A stretch of 64,000 nt of DNA. Source: Paraburkholderia madseniana. Lineage in GTDB: Bacteria > Pseudomonadota > Gammaproteobacteria > Burkholderiales > Burkholderiaceae. Every line of letters starts with the position of its first letter. The first letter of the stretch is position 1. The notes under the pieces were generated by a model. That model was not told where the DNA came from, ran no database searches, and was given only the letters and a program-made list of their open reading frames with translations. The stretch spans positions 1-64,000 of the forward strand of contig NZ_VOSW01000011.1 in the NCBI RefSeq assembly GCF_009690905.1, read 5' to 3'. Positions 25,297 to 34,375 of the stretch are shown piece by piece. Position numbers and translations under genes: made by a program.

Positions 25297-25590
25297 CTCG
25301 AACTACTGTGGTCTGAGCCGAGTAACGCCATGCATATCTGGAGCATTGACGTACAGCGCGTCGACCGCGAAATCAATCACTACGATGCCGTCGTGCCGCT
25401 TGTTGTGCGGATAATGCAGCTTCGGCCGTGGCGCTGTCACGTTAAATTTAAAGCGATTCTTCATTCTTCATCACGCGATCTAACTCGACCATCTCAGCAA
25501 CGTGACAGTGCCAGCCGGCCTCCTCGTCGCGGTGAAGCGACGGGGTTAAAGTCAGTTTGCGAAACGCTCTCTGACCCGACGGAGGTCGAC

Positions 25591-25692
25591 ATGAACTATT
25601 GTGGCGTAGACCTGCATTCGAACAACTGCGTGTCGATCGCCAGGAAGCTGCGCAGGGAGCCACGCGCGACTGCCGGCTATTGCCTGTGCTGA
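25591..25692 (+). mobile_element. 5' fragment of an IS110-family transposase gene
   Basis: After GGAGGTCGAC, an ATG opens MNYCGVDLHSNNCVSIA, the start of the IS110/IS1111 DEDD transposase (first Asp in GVDLH). Homology stops after about 17 residues, where the frame runs into foreign sequence and ends. The region 25297-25590 holds nothing else that I recognise. Confidence 0.6.
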
Positions 25693-26864
25693 TCGGATCC
25701 TCGCGATTTGGAGACGCTCAATGGAGCTATGGTACCGAACAGTCCATTGGTCTCTTTGTTAGGACCCGCCGAGAAGTACAGCGTGTCCGAGCTCGAGTTG
25801 CGGCCGCCACCGAGTGTCAGAGACCACAGCCCGTCGATAGCCACTGGATTGCCGAACGGATTCTCCAACTGATCGACGAACGTGCCGTCATCGTTGAAGA
25901 CATTGATTCGGCCGTCGCCGAAGTTGCCAATCAGGATCTTGCCGCTGAAGCGGCCGAATGCAAACGATGCGCGCGTGATGCCCCAGGGCGAATTGAGCGC
26001 CCCCCGGCTGGCGAAGCGGTGCAGCAGGTGGCCGTCTGTATCGAATACATCGACGAATCCATGACCTCTGCCTGCAACATCGTCGTGCTTCTGATCGTTC
26101 TGCTGTGCATAGGTGACAAAAAGGTCGCCATCGATGTTCGCGATACCAAACGGCGCGTAGCCGGCCGGGATGTCCGGGTCGGTGAAGCCGCCGTCCGTCG
26201 TCACGGACGTGAACAAGCCGTTCGTACCGTTCGGCCCGAATACGTCGATCCGACCCGAGCGGAAGTTCGTGGCGAACAGGAAACCTCCTTTTGCGTTTAC
26301 GCCGAAGACGAGACCCTTGTAGACGGCCCCGCTGGCGGCGGACGGAAAGGACGAGTTATCGGCCGCGATCACGGCGTTGGTCGGCGGATTCAACCCACCG
26401 GCCCAAGCGGAAATCGTGCCATCCTCGGTCGCGAAGATGAATGCGGCCTGGATCGAGGTACCTGGCACGAGAAACGCCGATGAGGGATTCCACACGATTC
26501 CGGTCGGCGCCGCAGGCGTGGGATTCGGTGGATTGTTGGGAAAGACGGGATGACAGGCGCCGGCCGGTATGACATTGCCTGGCAGCGGGATGGAGACCTG
26601 CAGCGCCACCTTTGTCCCCTCGCCGTCATACAGCGTGGAGCAGCCTGTGGCATTGTCGTTGATCCAGAATGGACTTGCTGCCGGACTAAAGGCAATACCC
26701 CAGGCGTTCTGTAGTACCCCGTCGACCTTCGGGGCAGCGCCTGCCAGGTTGGACACGAGTGGTGTGACGACGTAAGCATCATCGTCAGCGGCATGCCCGA
26801 TTGTGAAACCGGCGGCGAGGACGATCACGGCCGCCGCTTTGAGCCCCCAAGAAACCTGTGACAT
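25677..26864 (-). CDS. TIGR03118-family secreted beta-propeller-like protein
   Basis: A 395-residue exported protein with a signal peptide of about 25 residues (AAAVIVLAAGFTIGHA). The mature part has repeated motifs NAWGIAFSP, GLVFGVNAKGGFLFATNFRSGRIDVF, FGIANIDGDLFVTYA, SPWGITRASFAFGRFSGKILIGNFGDGRINVF and DGLWSLTLGGG, as in the TIGR03118 family, probably a propeller. The function is unknown. GAGGAGGG precedes the ATG at 26864. It has one of the shared ECF-type promoters 60 bp upstream. Its 3' end overlaps the IS110 fragment. Confidence 0.85.
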   Translation of the reverse strand: MSQVSWGLKAAAVIVLAAGFTIGHAADDDAYVVTPLVSNLAGAAPKVDGVLQNAWGIAFSPAASPFWINDNATGCSTLYDGEGTKVALQVSIPLPGNVIPAGACHPVFPNNPPNPTPAAPTGIVWNPSSAFLVPGTSIQAAFIFATEDGTISAWAGGLNPPTNAVIAADNSSFPSAASGAVYKGLVFGVNAKGGFLFATNFRSGRIDVFGPNGTNGLFTSVTTDGGFTDPDIPAGYAPFGIANIDGDLFVTYAQQNDQKHDDVAGRGHGFVDVFDTDGHLLHRFASRGALNSPWGITRASFAFGRFSGKILIGNFGDGRINVFNDDGTFVDQLENPFGNPVAIDGLWSLTLGGGRNSSSDTLYFSAGPNKETNGLFGTIAPLSVSKSRGSDQHRQ

Positions 26865-26923
26865 GACTACCCTCCTCAGCCTGACTGGTAAGAAATTGCT
26901 CCGCGAGTTGGCGCCTGAGGAGG

Positions 26924-26953
26924 CTAAACGACCGCGGTCCTTCAAATATTCCC
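26924..26953 (-). promoter_or_regulatory. ECF-type promoter (GGAATA-N17-GTTTAG)
   Basis: GGGAATA (26953-26947), 17 bases, GTTTAG (26929-26924), 60 bp before the TIGR03118 gene. The rest of the gap to 27305 shows no gene. Confidence 0.7.
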
Positions 26954-27305
26954 GCTGTACTTCAAAAATAATTCCACTTGCCACCCGGTCGTATGGCGCG
27001 ACTGAGTTAACAGCGGCTGGCTCAACAAGATCACGATGGGCTGCGGAAGCACGGCGCGCCAGAAAGCGGCTTCCCACGCGACATCGGGCGGAATATTTCG
27101 AAGCCCACTTACGTTCTGCTAGCGCAGGTTCGCCTGCACCGGCGAGCACGGGTCCTTCATCCGCGAAAAAGGTACTCATGGCAAATTCGTAACGATTCAG
27201 TCGGTTTCGCGTCAACTACTACCTGATATTCTTGAGGCGGTTTCCGCAATCGCATCACGACTGGGGTACATTTGTAGACCGTCCGACGTCGTGTTCTTTC
27301 CTCGC

Positions 27306-27890
27306 ATGAGCCTAAATTTTTTCAAGCAATGGTTAAGAGGCCCTGCAACCGTAGGCGCAGTGGCTCCCTCGTCGCGTTGTCTCGCCGATGCCATGGCTGA
27401 CGGCGTTGAGGCTTTCGAGGCGATCGTCGAGGTGGGGGCCGGCACCGGAGTTGTGACGGACTCTCTCGTGCGTCGGCACCCGTCAGCGCGGCTGATCGTA
27501 TTCGAACTCGGAGATCAATTGGCCACCGAACTGAGAGGGCGATTTCCACAGGCGCATGTGGTCGGCGGCGCATTCCATGCGAACGCTTCGGTCCTTCAAG
27601 ACCTGCCAGCGAAAACTATTATTGTGTCCGGACTGCCGTTTCGTTCGCTTTCGTCTGATGTCGTCGAACCCACGGTTGCCGCATTCGCTGAACTCCTTTA
27701 CGCGGACCGGGCTCGACGTCTTGTGCAGTTCACGTATCAACCGAGAGTCCCGTTTACGGCCCCTGTAGGGTTGTGTTGGCACCGCATCAAAACAGTCTGG
27801 CTGAATGCGCCACCAGCGAACGTCTGGCATCTGAGCAGCAAGACCAACTGGCAAGGTAGCGACGCGGCGGAGCTTGGCGCGTCGGCCTGA
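27306..27890 (+). CDS. SAM-dependent methyltransferase, PmtA-like
   Basis: A 194-residue Rossmann methyltransferase. It begins MSLNFFKQWLRGPATVGAVAPSS, a membrane-facing start seen in phospholipid N-methyltransferases, then motif I IVEVGAGTGVVTDSLV at about residues 42-57, the acidic end LIVFELG, and a SGLPFRSLSSD motif in the place of motif IV. A GTG at 27291 would add five residues. The substrate may be phosphatidylethanolamine, or a small lipid-like acceptor. It has no partner gene and is convergent with the DUF3300 gene. Confidence 0.75.
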   Translation: MSLNFFKQWLRGPATVGAVAPSSRCLADAMADGVEAFEAIVEVGAGTGVVTDSLVRRHPSARLIVFELGDQLATELRGRFPQAHVVGGAFHANASVLQDLPAKTIIVSGLPFRSLSSDVVEPTVAAFAELLYADRARRLVQFTYQPRVPFTAPVGLCWHRIKTVWLNAPPANVWHLSSKTNWQGSDAAELGASA

Positions 27891-27895
27891 TCTCT

Positions 27896-29209
27896 TCAGC
27901 GTGTCCTGGCGCCGTCCGACGTCGCCGGCCGCGCCACCCCGCCCGCAGGACGGAATGCGGGCGCTGGCATGCCGCTGACGCGTCCGGGCATGGCTGGCGC
28001 CTGCATGCCAAGGCCGCGACCGGACGGTACGAAGCCTGGCGCGACGTGTAGCATCACCACAGCGGTTGGCCGCGGCATCGGGTGCGGCATCTGCGCTGGA
28101 GGCGCCCGCTGTACTTGAGGCGCCTGTACGTGGGGCACCTGCGGTGGGTGAGGTACCTGTGCGCGGGGCGCCGTCCATACCTGAGGCGTCTGCGCATGAG
28201 GACCCTGCGGCGCTGGCACCGGAGCCGCCTGCGGATGCGCGGTCCCCGGCATCCCCGCGACGGCCGGCACGGTGCGCGATGAAGGAACGGCCAACGCTGC
28301 CGGATTTCCGCGCGAGGCCGGGCGCGCATCCGGCGACGCGGCGTTCGACGCAAACCGGCTCTGCACGACCGGGTCGCGGTACGGAACGCCGCGCCGATGC
28401 CACGGATCGTGCGTCCACTCGACTCCCGACGGCCTATGGTGGCGGTCCAGGTCGGCGAAGCGGTCGCGGTCGAGGTCGATGTGGTGCCGATGCCAGTCAC
28501 AATGCTCCCAACCCCACAGCGGGACGACTATGGCTACGCTCACCCAGCCGAAGCCGAACGGACCGGGCACCGCGTCGTAGAAGTCATTTGGGAAATAGTC
28601 GGGCGGATAAGCGGGATAAGGCCAGGCGCCATAGGCAACCGTCGGGTTGTAGACCGGAACGTAGACGGTGTCCGCGCGGGCGGGCTGGATCGTGATGTCC
28701 TGCCCGACCTGGTTGACCGCCTCCTCCGGTATCGACTGCAGCGTGCCTGCCGCCTGCGCACGCTGGCGAAGGCGCTGGATCGAATCCATGACCACCGGCT
28801 GGCTGGCCAGAAAGGCGTCGCCAATGCGCTCGGTCCACTCGAGGTTGTCATCGAGCATTTTCAGCACCTGCGGAAATGGCACGAGCGACTTCACACTCGG
28901 ATCCCAGGGCTGCTGCTCGAGCGCGTCAGTCAACTGCCCGCCCTGGAGCGCCGAGTTGCCCGGCTGCTGAACCCAGCGATCGGCTTCGACGACTTCCAGT
29001 GGATAGGTCGCCGCCATCAGGATCTGGGCGACCAGCGGATCAGGATAGAGCGCGATCGGCGCGAGCATTTGATCGAGCTTCTCCGCCGTCAACGGCGCGA
29101 CGGCCTGCGGCGCCGGCTGGACCTCGCCCTCACCATGCACGCCCGATGACGCTCCGAGGATCAGGCTTGCCAGCGTCCCGGCGAGAATCCGGAACATGGT
29201 CGACTTCAT
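27896..29209 (-). CDS. DUF3300 secreted protein with proline-rich tail
   Basis: A 437-residue exported protein. Signal peptide 1-26 (ILAGTLASLILGASSGVHG), then the DUF3300 domain (about 40-250) with LDQMLAPIALYPDPLVAQILMAATYPLEVVEADRW, WDPSVKSLVPFP and YVPVYNPTVAYGAWPYP. The last 150 residues are Pro, Ala, Gln and His rich low-complexity sequence. GAGGAGG precedes the ATG. The function is unknown; many such proteins lie next to repeat-rich partners, as here. Confidence 0.87.
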   Translation of the reverse strand: MKSTMFRILAGTLASLILGASSGVHGEGEVQPAPQAVAPLTAEKLDQMLAPIALYPDPLVAQILMAATYPLEVVEADRWVQQPGNSALQGGQLTDALEQQPWDPSVKSLVPFPQVLKMLDDNLEWTERIGDAFLASQPVVMDSIQRLRQRAQAAGTLQSIPEEAVNQVGQDITIQPARADTVYVPVYNPTVAYGAWPYPAYPPDYFPNDFYDAVPGPFGFGWVSVAIVVPLWGWEHCDWHRHHIDLDRDRFADLDRHHRPSGVEWTHDPWHRRGVPYRDPVVQSRFASNAASPDARPASRGNPAALAVPSSRTVPAVAGMPGTAHPQAAPVPAPQGPHAQTPQVWTAPRAQVPHPPQVPHVQAPQVQRAPPAQMPHPMPRPTAVVMLHVAPGFVPSGRGLGMQAPAMPGRVSGMPAPAFRPAGGVARPATSDGARTR

Positions 29210-29652
29210 CTTACCTCCTCGCAAGGTGCGATCCACGCAGATCGGCTGCGGATCGCCCTCGAACCAGACATCGCTGGTCTGTTGCACTTTTGACTCCGTT
29301 CGAACGTGCAAATTCGCGAACGCGGGGCTGCTGGCCGATCGAAATCGTTACCGCCGTTACAGCTCCACGGAGAGAACGATCGGGACGGGTGGCAAATTCC
29401 AGCGCCGCCTCCAGCGCTGCGCGGGCGATCGGGTTCCAACGCGGGGATTGCGCCATCGTCACGGCGATTACATTGGGATGTTGGGATGCGCGGCGCGCAA
29501 CGTCGAAAGCTCGAGGTCGGACCGAATCGTGAGTGACGCCCGGCCTGCGGCGCCCTGCGCGCCGGGGGTCGAAACGAGAGATGCGCGTCCAGCTACGACC
29601 AGTTGAAGGGACCAGCCAGGGTATGCGGAGGCGGTTTGCTGGGTGGCAGGCA
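29210..29652. other. Intergenic region, no gene seen
   Basis: Between two minus-strand genes. The frames that cross it have no ribosome site or domain; it probably holds the DUF3300 promoter. Confidence 0.4.
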
Positions 29653-30984
29653 TTAATCGCCGTCCTCCTCGTGCTGACGATGTTTCCAGCCCTTGTGCCA
29701 GCCATTGTCGTGCCATTGCCGGCGGTCCCTGTACTCGGCCTCATATCCGTGGCCGTAGGCAACGGGCACTTGCGCGTACACGATGGGAGGCTCCTGATAC
29801 ACGACTGGGGCGCGCTCGTATACGACGGGAGCCGCTTCAAAGACGACGGTTGGCGGCGCTTCATATACTGGAACGTACTGCGCCGAACGGAGGCGATCCT
29901 GCGTGGCGAAATCGCCCGCACGACCGGGCCGCCCCGTAGCAAACTGCGGTGCAGCGAAATCCCGGGAAGGCACAGCGCCGCGATCGACCGGAGCGGAAGG
30001 TACGTGCCGGGCGATCTCAGCACGGGAAACGGCGGTTCCGCGAGAAGAAGCCGACGATGATGGCGCGCCACGACCGGTCGAAGACGTCTGTCGCCTTGGC
30101 GGTGTCGATCGGGTGATGCCGAGCGCCTGCCGCACGCTTGCCATAAAGTGCGACGCCCAATTCCCACGATTTTGGGGCACGCCGTTGCCCGCTTTGCCAG
30201 GCCGCCCTGTAGCTGGCCGCGGTGCAGCAGAAGCCCGGGAAGGTGCCGCGCGGCGTTCGAACGAAGTGGAAGGCGTAGGCGGGGCGAGTGCGGTACGGGC
30301 GATTGCGGTTGCGCGAGCAGGAGTTGCGGTTGATGGCTTGACCGGACCGGACGAAGACACTTGTTGCGTTGCCGATGCCGGTCGGGTTATCCCGAGCACC
30401 TGCTGTGTGCTCGCCTTCGATTCGACGTGGGCGCTCTGATCGTGGTTGGGCCAGACATCATAGGTGACGGCACCCACGACGCCGACGGCCAATGCGCTTG
30501 CCGACGCAACCCAAAACCCGGTGCGTCCGAAACGCGTAGGCGGTGCGGCCGGTACTGGATCAACGGCAAGATTGGCGTACACAGCCGGGCTTCCTGCACC
30601 CAGATGCAGCAACCCCGGCCGTCCGGGCACGGCGCCGGCCTTCGATTCATTTCGTCTGATCTGTCGATAGACTTTGCTCACACTTGTGTGCAGCCGAGGG
30701 AACCTCCTGAAGAGGATGATGAGCGAAACGATCACGCACATCAGCGTGTTGGCCAGATTCATCCAGAACATTCCATTCGGAATTCCCCGGCTCATTTCGA
30801 GGAGCATAAGTGCGAACGTGCCATTGCTGAGAGCCCAGCTCGCCCAACTGAGCAGACTGTGGCTGCGCACGTCTGCTTCCCTCGCGAGGAGTTTTCCGAT
30901 GGTCGGAAGGTACGTCAGGATGCGCGCCCCATTCCAGAACAGGAACATCGCGCTAAGAGCCTGGATGTAGAGTTCGTGAGACAT
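29653..30984 (-). CDS. Membrane protein with duplicated low-complexity block
   Basis: A 443-residue protein. Residues 1-95 hold three membrane segments (FLFWNGARILTYLPTIG, LLSWASWALSNGTFALMLL, MFWMNLANTLMCVIVSLIIL), and a fourth lies near 155-175. The rest is periplasmic or disordered. Residues 196-266 and 287-358 are a tandem duplication (LGITR...ATGRPGKAG against LGITR...ATGRPGRAG). The end (370-420) repeats PVVYERA-like octads, and the last 30 residues are His, Trp and charge rich. The start at 30984 has GGGAG upstream. I do not recognise a family; the YVPVY motif is shared with the DUF3300 neighbour. Confidence 0.72.
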   Translation of the reverse strand: MSHELYIQALSAMFLFWNGARILTYLPTIGKLLAREADVRSHSLLSWASWALSNGTFALMLLEMSRGIPNGMFWMNLANTLMCVIVSLIILFRRFPRLHTSVSKVYRQIRRNESKAGAVPGRPGLLHLGAGSPAVYANLAVDPVPAAPPTRFGRTGFWVASASALAVGVVGAVTYDVWPNHDQSAHVESKASTQQVLGITRPASATQQVSSSGPVKPSTATPARATAIARTALAPPTPSTSFERRAAPSRASAAPRPATGRPGKAGNGVPQNRGNWASHFMASVRQALGITRSTPPRRQTSSTGRGAPSSSASSRGTAVSRAEIARHVPSAPVDRGAVPSRDFAAPQFATGRPGRAGDFATQDRLRSAQYVPVYEAPPTVVFEAAPVVYERAPVVYQEPPIVYAQVPVAYGHGYEAEYRDRRQWHDNGWHKGWKHRQHEEDGD

Positions 30985-31391
30985 CTCGACTCCCTTGCCA
31001 TGCATGGCGGACCGGCTCCGGCCACTACGATCATCCGCATCGTCTGGTCGCCAACATTGAGGTTAGGCATGAAAAGCCTGCCGACACCGCGTCGGGTCGC
31101 CCGTCCGATGGTCCGATCTGTCGACCGCGTGGGTAGCAACGTTTTCATAGCGCACTGGCTCATGATAGAAAACTTGTCGCAACATTGCTGCTCCCCGTCT
31201 TCTATCGCCTATGGATGTGCTGAACGAGCCGGTGAATCGGTAAATCTGAGACGTCCTGGTGACTTGAAGGTCGACAAGTCGTAGCACCGAGGGTGCGCCT
31301 TCTCGTTCGGGTCACTGGAGATAGACGTTTGTCGGTTGTTTCGCGATCAGGTCGCCACGGCAAGAAAGTTCCGCGATGACAAGGAATCCTT
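30985..31391. other. Intergenic region, no gene seen
   Basis: No gene with support. It leads into the IS6-family remnant and may include part of its outer end. Confidence 0.4.
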
Positions 31392-31647
31392 ATGTGGCGT
31401 GTCGACGAAACCTATCTGAAAGTTCGCGGCAAGTGGATTTACCTTTATCGATCGGTTGATCGGGCCGGCCACACCGTCGACTTCACGATATCTCAACAAT
31501 CTGATCGAGCAGGACCATCGCTACATCAAGTTCCGGACGAGCGTCATGGTCGGCTTCAAACGTTTCAGGAGCACCGCGATCACGCTCGCAGGCACCGAGT
31601 TGATGCATCGCATTCGCAAGGGGCAATTCTCGCTAACCAGCTTGTGA
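31392..31647 (+). pseudogene. Remnant of IS6-family transposase
   Basis: The first frame reads MWRVDETYLKVRGKWIYLYR and RAGHTVDF, the N-terminal part of the IS6 DDE domain (first Asp in RVDETY). After TVDF the middle of the gene is missing and the rest continues in another frame: YLNNLIEQDHRYIKFRT, then MVGFKRFRSTAITLAGTELMHRIRKGQF, ending at 31647. It is internally deleted and frameshifted and therefore dead. Confidence 0.85.
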
Positions 31648-31885
31648 CTCAAAGACATTGCCGCGCCCGCTGTCTGGAATTCCGTCCTTTCTACTTGATA
31701 CGGTATCCTTCCCATACCAGAAATCTCGTCAAAACTGCCTACTTGCACCAGAGCCATATATTCCACCCAGGTCAATCGGTGCAAGTTGAGACATCGGGAT
31801 TTTTTTACAGAAGAGGTTACAGGTTGAATGGGCCGACGCGAGCCCATAGCCGCGATAGCAGCAATCGCGCGTCTCAGAGAACAAC

Positions 31886-32911
31886 TCAGCCGGCCACTAC
31901 TAAATCGCGCTCGACGACTATTGCAACAACCGCGATCGTGTCGCCGACTTTCACCAACCCAGGAAAGTGTCGGGCTACGACAATCCCGTCTCGCCGTGCT
32001 CTGTATTCGACCACCGGCACGCCGGTGCGACTCGTGTCGTAGATGCGTGCCAGGACATCGCCGCACGTAACCGTTTCGCCCAGGTCGCGGCACATCTCCA
32101 GCAATCCGCCGTGGGCGCTGGTGGTGTAGCAGGATCCGTCCGGCATATCGAGGAGTGTTGTCCTGCGCCGCTCGGTACCCGGTTGCCCATCACCCTCCAG
32201 GACGCCGGCGTACCGCAAGAAGCCACGCACGCCCCGGTCAGCAATAGCGACGCTTTTCGCCGTTGACGCACCGCCACCGCCGAGTTCCGTCGATACGAAC
32301 ACCTTGCCAGCCTCCTCGACTGCCGTGTCAAACATCCCGACGCTGTCGAGTTCGAGAAGCCGCATCGAGTACGGGGCGCCGAATGCTCGCATCGCGGCCT
32401 CGCAGCGTGCCTGCTGAGCCGTGTCATCGAGCACGTGGATCGCGGCAAACGGCACGAAATCAAGCGTGCGACCGCCAGCGTGAATGTCGAGCACGTAATC
32501 CGCAAGCGGGAGCAGGTACCGCTGGAAGTAGTCAGCGATTTTCTCCGTCACGGTGCCGTCGGGCCTGCCAGGGAAGCTGCGGTTCAGGTTGCCCGCGTCG
32601 ATCGGCGAAGTGCGCGTACCGGCCTGGAACGCCGGATAGTTCATGAACGGAATGATAATGACCCGTCCACGCACGTCATGTGCGCGAAGCTCGCCTGCAA
32701 GCTTCGACAACGCAACGGGGCCTTCGTATTCGTCCCCGTGGTTGCCGCCCGTAAGCAAGACAGTTGGTCCCTCACCACGTTTCACGACCGCAACCGGAAT
32801 CATGACCGCACCCCACGCAGAATCGTCCCGTGAGTACGGCAGTTTCAAGAACCCATGTTGCTCGCCATCGGCGTCGAAATCGACAGTGGGGGTTATTGGT
32901 GAAGCCAGCAT
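31886..32911 (-). CDS. doeB: N-alpha-acetyl-diaminobutyrate deacetylase, DoeB-like
   Basis: A 341-residue zinc hydrolase of the succinylglutamate desuccinylase/aspartoacylase family (AstE/AspA), DoeB branch. Likely zinc ligands are H and E of TGGNHGDEYEGP and H of LDIHAGG. Start chosen at 32911, where AAGGA lies eight bases before and the protein begins MLASPITPTVDFDADGEQHG as in the family. It would remove acetate from the product of DoeA, giving L-2,4-diaminobutyrate. It is the last gene of the livK-like/doeA/doeB unit, 182 bp after doeA. Confidence 0.9.
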   Translation of the reverse strand: MLASPITPTVDFDADGEQHGFLKLPYSRDDSAWGAVMIPVAVVKRGEGPTVLLTGGNHGDEYEGPVALSKLAGELRAHDVRGRVIIIPFMNYPAFQAGTRTSPIDAGNLNRSFPGRPDGTVTEKIADYFQRYLLPLADYVLDIHAGGRTLDFVPFAAIHVLDDTAQQARCEAAMRAFGAPYSMRLLELDSVGMFDTAVEEAGKVFVSTELGGGGASTAKSVAIADRGVRGFLRYAGVLEGDGQPGTERRRTTLLDMPDGSCYTTSAHGGLLEMCRDLGETVTCGDVLARIYDTSRTGVPVVEYRARRDGIVVARHFPGLVKVGDTIAVVAIVVERDLVVAG

Positions 32912-33093
32912 CGGGGCATTCCTTGATATAACTTCGTGTGGCGCCTTACGGTAGCTCAGGACAGCTTGATTGGACATCACCGGCGCCCCGGTCGTCACCG
33001 TTTCGCACAACAACTAACTCACAGTGCTCCGGAGAAGTTGAGTAGCAATGCCCTCATCCACTTCTCCCGAAACACGTGTCAACTTAGAACAAG

Positions 33094-34302
33094 TCAGTTT
33101 TTGACAAAGAGCTTCCGCGGAACATCGCACAGACATGACGAACCTGTCGGTGTAATTACGATGCTCTCGGTAATCTCCAGTCCCCAGTCCTCGAACCACA
33201 GGCCAGGCATGAAGTGGAACGTCATGCCCGGCTCCAGCACTGTTTTATCCCCGACGCGCAGGCTCGTAGTACGCTCGCCCCAGTCTGGGGGATAGCTCAT
33301 TCCGATCGGATATCCCACGCGACCACCTTTCTGAATGCCGTGCCGATTCATGACAGAAAAGAAGGCCGTTGCAATATCCTCGCACGTGTTTCCCGGCTTG
33401 GCAGCTTCAAGCCCAGCCTCAATTCCTTCAATAACCGCTTTTTCCGCGTCCAGGAATTTCTGCGGAGGCTGACCGATATATACCGTTCTCGACAACGGAC
33501 AGTGGTATCTTCTATAAACCCCTGCAATCTCGAAGAAGGTACCCGCACCGCTCTGGAACTTCGAATCGTCCCACGTCAAATGAGGAGTAGCAGCCTCAAT
33601 TCCGGTCGGAACCAGAGGCACAATCGACGGATAATCCCCACCGAAATCATCCACACCCCGAATCGCGGTTGCGAAAATTTCAGCAACCAGATCGTTCTTC
33701 CGCATACCCGGCTCGATCAAATCGAGGATTCGAGCGTACATCTTCTCCAGGATGCGCCCCCCGATCCGCATATAGCGCAGTTCGGTCTCCGACTTCACGG
33801 CGCGTTGACGGTTAACGAGCCCTGTCGCATCCACCCACGAGTTCTTCGGCAAATGCTTCTGCAGTGTCGTAAGCGACGCCGCAGAAAAGTAGAAGCTGTC
33901 CATTTCCACCCCGACAGCCAAACCTTCCCAGTGACGACCCGCAATCACTTCGCGAGCAAGGTACTCCATCGGATGCAAGTCACGCTGGACATACTCCTCC
34001 GGGTACGCGAACAATGCGGAATCGGTCATGTAAGTGGTCGCTTTGGCACCGTTGAGATCGATGCCGCGTCCGAACCAGACGGGTTCGTTATCCATCGAAA
34101 CAACCACACATTGATGGTTGTAAAACGAATAGCCATCGTACCCCGACATCCAACCGATATTGGCGGGGTCCGACACGATCAGCAAATCCATGCCTCTCGC
34201 GACCATCTCGGTACGTACTTTTTCTAAGCGAACCAAATATTCCGCGCGATCGAAAAACTTTCGAAGCTTTGGAAATCCGGCGTCACCTGAGATTTCGCTC
34301 AT
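33094..34302 (-). CDS. doeA: Ectoine hydrolase, DoeA-like (M24 family)
   Basis: A 402-residue protein of the creatinase/M24 fold in the ectoine hydrolase (DoeA/EutD) branch. It has the N-terminal creatinase-like domain (RTEMVARGMDLLIVSDPANIGWMSGYDGYSFY, residues 25-60) and the C-terminal pita-bread domain with PHLTWDDSKFQSGAGTF, RYHCPLSRTVYIG, GYPIGMSYPPDWGE and GMTFHFMPGLWFEDWG. It would open the ectoine ring to N-alpha-acetyl-diaminobutyrate. The ATG at 34302 is preferred over the TTG six bases upstream for its spacing from GAGG. Confidence 0.92.
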   Translation of the reverse strand: MSEISGDAGFPKLRKFFDRAEYLVRLEKVRTEMVARGMDLLIVSDPANIGWMSGYDGYSFYNHQCVVVSMDNEPVWFGRGIDLNGAKATTYMTDSALFAYPEEYVQRDLHPMEYLAREVIAGRHWEGLAVGVEMDSFYFSAASLTTLQKHLPKNSWVDATGLVNRQRAVKSETELRYMRIGGRILEKMYARILDLIEPGMRKNDLVAEIFATAIRGVDDFGGDYPSIVPLVPTGIEAATPHLTWDDSKFQSGAGTFFEIAGVYRRYHCPLSRTVYIGQPPQKFLDAEKAVIEGIEAGLEAAKPGNTCEDIATAFFSVMNRHGIQKGGRVGYPIGMSYPPDWGERTTSLRVGDKTVLEPGMTFHFMPGLWFEDWGLEITESIVITPTGSSCLCDVPRKLFVKN

Positions 34303-34375
34303 TGACAATACCTCATAACTTGAGAGACAAACATCCGGAAGCTCGACTCAATCAGTTGCTCCCGGACGGAACCGC

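Noticed and set aside
29211..30167. A 318-codon minus-strand frame
   Set aside because: It overlaps the membrane-protein gene in another phase and reads as Arg-rich antiphase translation.
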